In this document: positions 9,649 through 16,727 of the stretch, in pieces | Numbering within the stretch: the stretch's first letter is position 1 | Layout: each line of letters starts with the position of its first letter | Source of the DNA: Moraxella lacunata | GTDB lineage: Bacteria > Pseudomonadota > Gammaproteobacteria > Pseudomonadales > Moraxellaceae | Length of the DNA stretch: 19,762 bases | Reading direction: 5' to 3' | Assembly: GCF_002027545.1 (NCBI RefSeq) | Contig: NZ_MXAN01000012.1 | Coordinates: forward strand, 1-19,762 | Program-made: the position numbers and the translations under genes | Notes under the pieces: model-generated | Told to the model about the DNA's origin: nothing | Database searches by the model: none | Seen by the model: the letters and a program-made list of their open reading frames with translations, nothing else

Positions 9649-10266
9649 TCACCAATGCGGAACAGTTGCCTTATCCGTCATCGCTCCGCCTTGATTGTGC
9701 ATGCCATAGACCGTAAACTCGCCGTCCACCGCCTTATCCACGACCGTTTGTTTGACATACAGCCGATACGGCACTTGATTGGTTTGGCTAAACAGTTCAA
9801 TAAACGGATACGCCTTTGGCTGTTTTTTGTACGCCAAACAATGCTCCAACGCCTGCTCCACCGTCAGATTTTTAAACTCGGCAAATCGCTCGGCTTGTTT
9901 TTGTAAATCCGCTCGCTGTTGGCGTTCTACCACCACATAGCCTGTCGCACGCTCGCCCACGTCCGCTATCGCTTTGATATGCACATAGTCGGTCAAACGG
10001 TCAAGCCATTTGACAAGGTTTAGCTTTTCAAGCTCATCACGGCTTGGGGCAAATATCCGCAAGCGACCACCAAGCGTAGCAAATGTCTTGCCGTCTCGCT
10101 CCACATAGCGATAATTGGGAAAAGCCACGCCAATGGTGCGAATGCCATGCGTATTTGCCACGTCTGCTAGGGCAATATGAAGCTGATTGTAGAGCTTGCT
10201 CCATATCGCATAGGGCGGTATGTCATCGTTTGGGATTAGGGTGATTTCTTGATACACTTTCATCAT
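9649..10266 (-). CDS. cas6f: Cas6f (Csy4) CRISPR repeat endoribonuclease
   Basis: 205 aa (204 if the second ATG is used, which sits 7 bp from AAGGA and is the likelier start). Cas6f cuts pre-crRNA at the 3' base of the repeat hairpin and stays bound to the crRNA 3' end. It begins with the family MxVYQEITL strand. With the second ATG the general-base histidine in QLHIALADV is residue 29, the P. aeruginosa Csy4 position. GVAFPNYRY, the RNA-binding arginine-rich stretch near VVVERQQRADLQKQAERF, the late tyrosine in FTVYGMHNQGG and the hallmark ATVPHW C-terminus are all present. It is the last gene of the cas7fv-cas5fv-cas6f unit, 12 bp after cas5fv, and lies next to the array leader. Confidence 0.95.
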   Translation of the reverse strand: MMKVYQEITLIPNDDIPPYAIWSKLYNQLHIALADVANTHGIRTIGVAFPNYRYVERDGKTFATLGGRLRIFAPSRDELEKLNLVKWLDRLTDYVHIKAIADVGERATGYVVVERQQRADLQKQAERFAEFKNLTVEQALEHCLAYKKQPKAYPFIELFSQTNQVPYRLYVKQTVVDKAVDGEFTVYGMHNQGGAMTDKATVPHW

Positions 10267-10278
10267 ATTATCCTTACG

Positions 10279-11322
10279 TTAGCGTAGGCGAATGTCATCA
10301 ACATAAGCAAGACCCTTTTTACCCAGATAAAATGATGACACGCCTGCATTATCAATCATTTGTTTTAGGATTTTGGCTTGTTCGGTGTCAATGTCTAAAT
10401 GAATTTCAAGCTGTCCGCTCGCTTTGGTTAAGGTGTGGTTGATTTTGCCTTCGCCTTTGACAGACTCTTTGCGGATATAGGGGTTGCCATAGATAATTTT
10501 TTCTTCACCAGTAATAAAATTTTTCATAAAATCTCTTTTACCATTAAATCCTCTTTTGGAGTAACCAAAGATAAATTCTTTTGTATTTTCACCCTTTCCT
10601 CTCTTATTTACTGCACCACTCATTTCATATTTTTCCTTCAAGCGATTAAGCTGAATGTATAGCAAGGCTGAATACAATCTGATTGGTTTAACTAAATCAT
10701 TTTTCTCAATATATTGCTCGTCAGAAAAGTAACTTTTAATAAAAGAAATAATAGATTTAATTTTTTCATCCTGCTTAACACTTTTTAGGTCATTCAAAAA
10801 TAATGAGCGATTTAGCACGTCTATTGGATTTAAAATATTGTCATCATTAATACTATTAACCAAGTAACTATCGTAATGACAGAAATCATATATTTCATCG
10901 AGTGATAACCACAAAACCCCCCAAAACTCTTTTGAGTAATCTGAATTAAAAGTTTGATGACTATTCTGTATCATACCTGTAAAAGAGTTCTGGTCGGTAC
11001 TGCCTTTCATGTTGCGAATATAGGCAATCTCGTGATTGATAACACTTGGTGTATCCACAAAACTAATCTGATTTTCCAAATTGGCAAAATAATAATCATC
11101 GCTTTGGCGAGCCTGATAGAGTTTTCGCTGGTCGCCAATCAAACGACACAGCACGCCCATGACGGTATTATGACTTACCGCTCGGGCATGAAAATTCTCC
11201 GCCTTGCCAAGCTCGGTCATTGACGCGATAAAATTTCGCCCCTTTTTGGGCAAGGGTTCATCGTTGCTACCGTCCAAAAACGAATTTCGCCACGATGATT
11301 CGTAGTGAATGATAATTCTCAT
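10279..11322 (-). CDS. Cas5fv, type I-F2 (I-Fv) effector subunit
   Basis: 347 aa from the ATG at 11322, with an AGGGGG ribosome site; a GTG one codon earlier is possible. It is the 5'-handle-binding subunit of the minimal I-F2 Cascade. From memory it resembles the Shewanella putrefaciens CN-32 protein: HYESSWRNSFL (6-16), PKKGRNFIASMTEL, VMGVLCRLIGDQRKLYQAR (about 54-72) and YIRNMKGSTDQNSFTGMI (101-118). In that system the large helical domain of Cas5fv replaces Cas8f, reads the PAM and clamps DNA. Residues about 120-270 correspond to that domain and are lysine-rich. The DNA encoding them (about 10500-10960) is clearly richer in A/T than both ends of the gene, suggesting a recombined segment. 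Located between cas7fv (gap 9 bp) and cas6f. cas8f is absent from the locus. Confidence 0.9.
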   Translation of the reverse strand: MRIIIHYESSWRNSFLDGSNDEPLPKKGRNFIASMTELGKAENFHARAVSHNTVMGVLCRLIGDQRKLYQARQSDDYYFANLENQISFVDTPSVINHEIAYIRNMKGSTDQNSFTGMIQNSHQTFNSDYSKEFWGVLWLSLDEIYDFCHYDSYLVNSINDDNILNPIDVLNRSLFLNDLKSVKQDEKIKSIISFIKSYFSDEQYIEKNDLVKPIRLYSALLYIQLNRLKEKYEMSGAVNKRGKGENTKEFIFGYSKRGFNGKRDFMKNFITGEEKIIYGNPYIRKESVKGEGKINHTLTKASGQLEIHLDIDTEQAKILKQMIDNAGVSSFYLGKKGLAYVDDIRLR

Positions 11323-11331
11323 CACGCCCCC

Positions 11332-12282
11332 TTATTTGGCTTCAAAATAAACCGCATAATCGCTTATCTTTTGGGGGTTGGCTTGTTCAGGGGTGCGTTT
11401 GATACGCATCATTTTGTTGCTGTCATTATAATCCACACTCAGCTCGTCCACATACATATAGCCTTTGGCTTGACGGATAAACAGCTCGCCAATCAAATCC
11501 AGCGTGGTCTGCACCAAAATATCAATGGCAACGTCATCTAGCAAAATACCCACTTCGCCTTGCTCATAAATCGTCCCTTTACGCACATAATTGGCGTGGA
11601 ACGTGGCTTTTGGCGTACGGCTTGGGTCTAGCGATTGGATAAAATCTTGCACCTTTTGGGCAATCTCATCGCCTTGATTGTCCTTGATAATCATCGCACA
11701 ACGGTCAAATTTGTTATCCAATGAAATAAACTGCAACTGCTCAATGCTGATAGAACCATAAGCGGTATATTTGGTATCGCCAAAGGTTGTTTTTGAAAAG
11801 AATGACGAACTGTCTCGCTCGCCTGCTTGCCCAAACTGTTCAAAATTACCATTGCCAAGTTCATCAATAAAATCTTCAAGCAATAGCGGACTGGTGCGTT
11901 TGCATTGACTGGCAGGCACAACATAACCACGCACCAACCCTGTCAATGACGCAAGCACTTTATCCAAGCCTTTTTCGTGAGCAAAATGCAAATCAAAGGC
12001 TTGTTCACGAAACAGATGATGACGGATACAGTTTTGGCTGATGTAGAGTGGCGTTTCTTTAAAATCAATGTCAGTGGCTTCTTTTTTGTATTTGTAGCCT
12101 GTCTCTTCCTTGATTTTACCTGTCAAATTGGTATAGCCACGCAGTTTTGGCAAGGTGTGGTTATCCACCGTACGCCCTTCACTGCTTAGTGTGGTTGGAC
12201 CATTCCAGTTTACCACGCCATAGCCGTATGCCGTGATTTTAAAATCAACGCTTTTAACACCTGTTACTTTTTGAATGCTCAT
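11332..12282 (-). CDS. Cas7fv, type I-F2 (I-Fv) backbone subunit
   Basis: 316 aa, Cas7/Csy3 superfamily, shorter than canonical Csy3 (about 340). Cas7fv polymerises along the crRNA spacer, one copy per six nucleotides. Recognisable parts: [24 protein letters not shown] at the start, [18 protein letters not shown] (about 84-101), [26 protein letters not shown] (about 114-139), and [20 protein letters not shown] in the palm. The start has AAGGA 6 bp before ATG. It is the first gene of the effector operon and follows the control region that holds its promoter and the crRNA-like RNA. In the Shewanella I-Fv system this subunit assembles on guides of varied length, which is relevant to the short 14-nt pseudo-spacer upstream. 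Confidence 0.92.
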   Translation of the reverse strand: MSIQKVTGVKSVDFKITAYGYGVVNWNGPTTLSSEGRTVDNHTLPKLRGYTNLTGKIKEETGYKYKKEATDIDFKETPLYISQNCIRHHLFREQAFDLHFAHEKGLDKVLASLTGLVRGYVVPASQCKRTSPLLLEDFIDELGNGNFEQFGQAGERDSSSFFSKTTFGDTKYTAYGSISIEQLQFISLDNKFDRCAMIIKDNQGDEIAQKVQDFIQSLDPSRTPKATFHANYVRKGTIYEQGEVGILLDDVAIDILVQTTLDLIGELFIRQAKGYMYVDELSVDYNDSNKMMRIKRTPEQANPQKISDYAVYFEAK

Positions 12283-12366
12283 TACTGGTTCCTTATTTGG
12301 AGTGGGTTAGATAATGCTAGCTTGCACTAACGGTACAATTGTAGTATTGATTAAAACCAATTTCAA

Positions 12367-12379
12367 CCTTAGTACTATT
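12367..12379 (+). promoter_or_regulatory. Predicted crRNA-like guide target: CC PAM plus 11-nt seed match
   Basis: CC (12367-12368) is followed by TTAGTACTATT (12369-12379), identical to the first 11 nt of the pseudo-spacer at 12435-12448. Identity stops on both sides: the handle-side bases differ (ACC against CAA), as expected for target versus array. 5'-CC on the protospacer strand is the type I-F PAM. The site overlaps the -10 box of the cas7fv promoter by 3 bp and extends to its expected start point. The match is seen directly; binding is inferred. Confidence 0.7.
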
Positions 12380-12405
12380 ATAAAAATAAAATTTTGTGTT
12401 ATACT
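12377..12405 (-). promoter_or_regulatory. Promoter of the cas7fv-cas5fv-cas6f operon
   Basis: On the minus strand TATAAT (12377-12382) gives an expected start near 12370 and an untranslated leader of about 88 nt before cas7fv. The -35 position at 17 bp reads AGTATA, a poor match, because it is the reverse of the opposing promoter's -10 box. A weak -35 fits a promoter that must be controlled. Cotranscription from cas1-cas2-3 is also possible. Confidence 0.55.
12397..12405 (+). promoter_or_regulatory. Extended -10 promoter of the crRNA-like RNA
   Basis: TGTTATACT is an extended -10 (TGN plus TATACT, 5 of 6). Transcription would start near 12412, the first stem base of the first pseudo-repeat. 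Its -35 position at 17 bp is the target-site/-10 area of the opposing cas7fv promoter, so one bound effector could affect both promoters. The geometry copies the main array promoter, whose -10 also abuts the first repeat. Confidence 0.55.
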
Positions 12406-12406
12406 A

Positions 12407-12476
12407 AGTCATCATCGTACAGATGACTTAGCAATTAGTACTATTTACGTTCCTTACCGCATAGGTAATTTACTCG
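12407..12476 (+). ncRNA. Predicted CreR-like crRNA guide: pseudo-repeat, 14-nt pseudo-spacer, pseudo-repeat
   Basis: Repeat 1 (12407-12434) matches the array repeat at 20 of 28 positions. Its stem is TCATC-GTACA-GATGA and its 8-nt handle CTTAGCAA. The pseudo-spacer 12435-12448 is TTAGTACTATTTAC. Repeat 2 (12449-12476) matches at 21 of 28, with 21 of the first 24; its stem is TTACC-GCATA-GGTAA. Both stems differ from TTATC/GATAA by paired T-to-C and A-to-G changes, so pairing is kept. Cas6f cutting after each stem would give a 42-nt guide (12427-12468) against 60 nt for normal crRNAs. The element is antisense to the cas transcript and repeat 2 covers the cas2-3 stop codon. CreTA and CreR RNAs of this design are known in other CRISPR types; a role as autorepressor here is inferred. 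The sequence also forms a perfect 10-bp palindrome (12404-12413 with 12422-12431). Confidence 0.75.
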
Positions 12477-15400
12477 TCATCGCCAACCTGAGTTGGGTTT
12501 TGCAGTCTATCCACAGGCATCATACCCACCGCTTGTTTGGCGGTTTTGATATAATATATGGCAAAAGGGTGTCTTGCCTTGTCGCCACCAACTACCGCCA
12601 AATCCTGCTCGGTATAGCTTAGATAAATCGGAAATTCAGGCGAGCGAGCCAGTTTTAATAGCTCCCACGCATCTTTGGCTTGTTTAAATGTTTCATTGGG
12701 GTATTTTTCCGCCATAATGTTGTGGTGTTTTTTACGCATAAATTCCACCAAATTTTTGTCCTCATCTCGCATCTCAAAACGCCCACCTTGAATCCTGTCC
12801 ACACTTTCGGTCAAGCCGACAATCATCTCACAATGATTGGTATTTTCATCATAGGCATACTCATCAATAAACGTGGGATTGAGCTGATTATCCACTTCAC
12901 ATACCGCCATTTGTACAAAACGGTTATCCCCACGCAAGGACGTGCTGGCGATTTTCATCATGCTGTCTTTTTGTTTTGCCCGAGTGGGAGTACTCATCGG
13001 ATCAATGACTTTTTTGTTGATGATGTCTCGGCTTTGTTTGAGTGATTTTTCTATGTCATCTTGGATTTTTTGTACGCTGTCTTTATCTTGATAAAACGCT
13101 TGATAAATTTCATATAATTGATTTAGTCCAATGTGTTTGATGTGATGAATGGACAAATAATTGGTCAAAAATTCATACCACGCCAAACTGCTTTGCCAAC
13201 TGTTTAGACTTGCCAAAAATTTTGCTTGACTGCTACTTTGTTTTTTATTATCAAAACTTTTGGGATAAACAACAGTATAAATGCTAATTTGGTCATTTTC
13301 GCCAAACCGATTTAACCGTCCCAAACGTTGTAGGTAATTTTCAGCATTGGTAAAATCACTAAACATTCGCTCGCAACTGATATTTAATGATGCTTGCACA
13401 ATAGGACCACTTCTTAATAAATCATATTTCCCAGAGCCATTTTGTTTAAAACTATCAAATACCTTGTCAAAATATGCTTTTTTATCTTGACGAGTGTATT
13501 TTGAATGTAGCAAAATGGCATTTTCATCTTGTTGATGCAATAAAAATCCAAGCTGGGCATCTTGGGCGGTATTACTAATCACAAATGCGGTTTTGGTTTT
13601 ATCCACCTTATCCAAAACAAGCGGACTTTTTTGCTCGGTTTCATCAAAACTGATAAATTGCAATTCGTATTGCGATGTATTAAAACTTGGCATACGCACG
13701 ATATAATTTTCATCAATGCCCAATACATTTTTGACAAAATAATCGTGCGGTGTGGCAGAGACAAGCAATACATTGGCATTTGCTTTGCGTAATTTTTTAG
13801 CTTCAATCAACTCGGCAAATAATAAATTTAATGCAGGGATATTGATGATTTCGTGAAACTCATCAAATACAATATGAGCATTCATAAAATCAAATAGCCC
13901 CACGACTTTTTGATGTGAAATGATGTTATTAACCACTTGATCTATTGTGGCAATGACAATATCGCCAGAAAAATAATCCTGTGGCAAGGTATCATCAGTA
14001 TTATCAAAATCTACGCCTTGACCGATTATCTTTTTGTATTCGCCTGTAAAAATCTCAATTTGACAATCAGGCAAATAATCCGCCTGCGTCAAATCGTGCA
14101 ACAGCCCCAAACATACCTGCACTCGGGGACACACCCAAATAATTTGTTTGGCGTGGGTGTTTAATGCCCATTCTAGGGCGATTTTGGTTTTGCCACAGCC
14201 TGCTGGCCCTTGTAGAACGGCGATATTATCTGCATTGGCAAATTCGGCATCGTCTTTTAATTCCGCCAACGCTTTGGCAATTTGACTTTGGGCAATATTG
14301 CGTTCGCTGTTTGGGTATTTTTGCTCAAAATTATTTAGGCATTGTGCAATGCCTTGTCTTAAAACGTTATTATCCGACAGCTCACCAATGTCTTTATCAT
14401 CTAAAAGGCGAATTAAACTGCCTTCATTGATATATTCTTGTAAATCATCAGCCGATAATGCCGATACCCACCTATCTGCACAAATTACCGCCATTCTTAC
14501 CAAATTATTTAACGCATTGGGGCGGATTTCATTAACAAAATCTTTAATATTGTTTGAAATGTCGCTGTAATTTTTATAATTCGGTGTTGAGCTATTGACA
14601 CATTCACACTGATATTGCCAAAACGGAATGAGTAATTCTGTACCGTCATTAAAATGCTTGGCGATTTGTTGAATGTCTTTTAATACATTACTGACTTTGG
14701 TTGGCATATTATCGCTTGTTTGTAAGGTTTCTTGCCATAATTTATCAATGCCTTGTGATGATTCAAAAAATTTCTCGTTTTTGGTGCGATAAGGGCGAGT
14801 GTGATGCCAATAAATACCGTGAGCAATTTGTTCTTTTTGGCTGGAATTTAATGTATTATTTTCACGCAGTAGCGATAATGCCAAAATCCAAGATAGTTCG
14901 TGATGACGTGGATGATTTTCAAAATTAAATTTGGCAAATCCTTTATCACTGCCATTGATATGCACGCCGTCATCAGATAAATAAATCTCTTCATCGGTTT
15001 TATTAAGTTTTTTGGCAAGCCACGTTTGAAATTGTGGGTCTAATTTGCCCATATCGTGTAATATTCCTGCGATAAATGCCGATTGAGCCAATCTATCATC
15101 ATCAATTTCCAATTTTTTAATCAAATGATAAGCAATAAATCCCACTGCAAATAAATGATGACTTAATAATTGACCGTGAGAGTTGGCAAAAAATGTTTGA
15201 TTAACAGCAATATCCATAAATAACTCCATAGAAGTACGATTCACAGGCACATAACCTTGATGATTAAAAGCAGATTTATTCCCCACCACCCACACAAGCT
15301 CGGTGCGGTGGCGAGTGGCGATACGGTGGCAGGCGACCGCAGTGGATTTACTGGCGGTGGATTTTAACAGCTCATACACCGTTTTTAGACCGATTTCAGT

Positions 15401-15511
15401 AATGTTGGTTTGCCAAACGTTGTCGCCAATGCGATTAGCAAAAGCGTCCAAAATCTTGCGAGTACGCTTAATGGCTTTTTTCTCACATTGAGAAATAAAG
15501 GTTACAATCAT
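12470..15511 (-). CDS. cas3: Cas2-3 fusion (type I-F Cas3 nuclease-helicase)
   Basis: 1013 aa. Residues 1-95 are a Cas2-like domain (MIVTFISQCEKKAIKRTRKILDAFANRIGD), followed by an HD nuclease domain and an SF2 helicase. HD: H152-D153 in AGILHDMGKLD, H203/H204 in ENHPRHHELS and H236/H237 in IYWHHTRP. Helicase: Walker A GPAGCGKT (435-442), DEFH (550-553), VSATP (584-588) and motif VI QRLGRLNRFG. The fusion is diagnostic for type I-F: Cas3 shreds DNA marked by Cascade, and the Cas2 part works with Cas1 in spacer acquisition. Start ATG with AAGGA 6 bp upstream, 9 bp after cas1. The central part is more A/T-rich than both ends. Complete, with no missing catalytic motif seen. Confidence 0.97.
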   Translation of the reverse strand: MIVTFISQCEKKAIKRTRKILDAFANRIGDNVWQTNITEIGLKTVYELLKSTASKSTAVACHRIATRHRTELVWVVGNKSAFNHQGYVPVNRTSMELFMDIAVNQTFFANSHGQLLSHHLFAVGFIAYHLIKKLEIDDDRLAQSAFIAGILHDMGKLDPQFQTWLAKKLNKTDEEIYLSDDGVHINGSDKGFAKFNFENHPRHHELSWILALSLLRENNTLNSSQKEQIAHGIYWHHTRPYRTKNEKFFESSQGIDKLWQETLQTSDNMPTKVSNVLKDIQQIAKHFNDGTELLIPFWQYQCECVNSSTPNYKNYSDISNNIKDFVNEIRPNALNNLVRMAVICADRWVSALSADDLQEYINEGSLIRLLDDKDIGELSDNNVLRQGIAQCLNNFEQKYPNSERNIAQSQIAKALAELKDDAEFANADNIAVLQGPAGCGKTKIALEWALNTHAKQIIWVCPRVQVCLGLLHDLTQADYLPDCQIEIFTGEYKKIIGQGVDFDNTDDTLPQDYFSGDIVIATIDQVVNNIISHQKVVGLFDFMNAHIVFDEFHEIINIPALNLLFAELIEAKKLRKANANVLLVSATPHDYFVKNVLGIDENYIVRMPSFNTSQYELQFISFDETEQKSPLVLDKVDKTKTAFVISNTAQDAQLGFLLHQQDENAILLHSKYTRQDKKAYFDKVFDSFKQNGSGKYDLLRSGPIVQASLNISCERMFSDFTNAENYLQRLGRLNRFGENDQISIYTVVYPKSFDNKKQSSSQAKFLASLNSWQSSLAWYEFLTNYLSIHHIKHIGLNQLYEIYQAFYQDKDSVQKIQDDIEKSLKQSRDIINKKVIDPMSTPTRAKQKDSMMKIASTSLRGDNRFVQMAVCEVDNQLNPTFIDEYAYDENTNHCEMIVGLTESVDRIQGGRFEMRDEDKNLVEFMRKKHHNIMAEKYPNETFKQAKDAWELLKLARSPEFPIYLSYTEQDLAVVGGDKARHPFAIYYIKTAKQAVGMMPVDRLQNPTQVGDDE

Positions 15512-15520
15512 GCAAAATCC

Positions 15521-16473
15521 TTATTCAAATTCCTTGTTTAGAGCAAGCCCCTTTACCGTCTCAAACATCACATCAAGGGCGTGATAATTGGTAAAATAAG
15601 ACAGGCACAGTTCACGAAATTCCTGCTCACGGACGTTATCAGACGCACACATAAAGGCAAGTGGCAGGATAATTGTATCTTTGACAATGTCGGCAATATC
15701 AAACACCAACGCCCCACGCCGTGTCTTGCCGTGCATGACCGCAAATCCGTGGGCAATGCCCAGCACCCAAGCGGTGGTTGCTCCCAAGCCGTATGCCAAA
15801 TAATTGCCGTGATTTAAAAATTGATTGGCTTTGTCCACACCGTCATAATCACGGCTAAATCCCTTATAGCCTGTGTGTTTGACGGCAAATTTATACAGCT
15901 CTTTGGTCATACGTCCTTCTAGGGCGAGCAGGTCTGAGACGCTATTTTGCCCTAAAATTTGGGTGCGGTAATGATTTTGTAAGCTTATGATTTCATCAGA
16001 TTTACTATCAAAGCCCGCCCCACGCAAGTCCTTATCACGCCCCACACGTCATTCATAAAATCAAGCCGAGCCATTTGCAAGCGTTTTGCCATTGCCAGAC
16101 GTTTATCATCGTCCCACCACCACGACAGCCAGCCTTGAATGTACTCGGTGGGGCGATATTCTGATTGTGGCGTCAGCCACTCAATCTCACTCCCCATAAA
16201 TAAAGGCGTGCCACCGCCCCCACAAAAGCCAATCAGCACGCCTGCACTTGCCAGTAGCCTTACCGCAGACTGGGTAATGGACGTGCCTGTGCCAAGCAGT
16301 ATCACGGTGGTGTTAGCAATGGGAATATTGTAGTAGAGATTTTCTTTTTTACTTTCGGTCAGATACAGCACTCGTCCGTCTTTTTGCATGACTCGGCAAT
16401 GCTCTAAATAATACAGATTGGCACGTTTGGAATGTAAAATGGTTTTTAGGTCGGTGGGGCGTAGGGTGTCCAT
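15521..16473 (-). pseudogene. cas1: cas1 (type I-F) split by a one-base frameshift
   Basis: The integrase subunit of spacer acquisition is encoded in two overlapping frames: residues 1-145 from 16473, and the rest from about 16045 to 15521. The first frame runs MDTLRPTDLKTILHSKRANL to ARLDFMNDVWG, then leaves frame; the second resumes exactly with GRDKDLRGAGF. The break is in a run of four G (minus strand; C at 16040-16043). One extra G restores a single protein of about 317 aa, the normal I-F length. The active-site set is intact in the restored protein: E186 in ALEGRMTKE, H248 in FAVMHGK, and D259/D262 in VFDIADI. Start: AAGGA 6 bp before ATG. It could be a true inactivating mutation, a sequencing error or a slippage site; the otherwise undecayed sequence means any loss is recent. 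Confidence 0.85.
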
Positions 16474-16497
16474 GTGTTATCCTTACAAATAACATGG

Positions 16498-16526
16498 ATA
16501 TTAACAGATGTGTACTGTGCCGTCAA
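16498..16526 (-). promoter_or_regulatory. Promoter of cas1-cas2-3
   Basis: On the minus strand TTGACG (16521-16526), a 17-bp spacer and TAATAT (16498-16503) preceded by TG form a good sigma-70 promoter. The -10 ends 25 bp before the cas1 ATG. The 11-nt guide target is not present here, so the predicted guide would act on the effector operon only. Confidence 0.65.
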
Positions 16527-16652
16527 TCGTTGGGGTGGATTGGGGACGGATTGGGGTGGGTTTGGATGGTTGTATTTTGGGCAGACGTGCAGGGGCATGA
16601 TGGACTTATACCACAGTTTGCATGTAAGAAATAAGCATGTTATATCAACATT

Positions 16653-16675
16653 AAAAGGACGTGCTCAGCACGTCC
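16653..16675 (-). terminator. Terminator-like palindrome downstream of purC
   Basis: GGACGTGCT-C-AGCACGTCC is a perfect 9-bp-arm palindrome, followed on the minus strand by TTTTAAT. It lies 53 bp after the purC stop and 130 bp before the cas1 promoter, so it would end the purC transcript and insulate the CRISPR locus. The very short loop means the hairpin must open a pair or two. It is also a commonly dispersed repeat type. Confidence 0.55.
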
Positions 16676-16727
16676 CTACAAAGCCTGTAGCAAATATTAA
16701 GTTTGTTAGGTGTACTTCTTAGCCAAG

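Noticed and set aside
12404..12431. Reading the 10-bp perfect palindrome simply as a cas2-3 terminator or repressor operator
   Set aside because: No T-tract follows on the minus strand, and register with the CRISPR repeat plus the handle sequence explains more of it; an operator role remains possible.
12314..12622. Plus-strand open frame of about 100 codons across the control region into cas2-3
   Set aside because: No ribosome site, overlaps the 3' end of cas2-3 and the mini-array; unrelated to any family I know.
15985..16473. First cas1 frame as an independent 162-aa protein
   Set aside because: Its last residues after DVWG are out-of-frame sequence, and the other frame resumes the Cas1 sequence exactly at that point.
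16474..16727. Search for a second guide target or repeat-like element upstream of cas1
   Set aside because: Only a promoter and the purC terminator palindrome were found; the TTAGTACT seed is absent.
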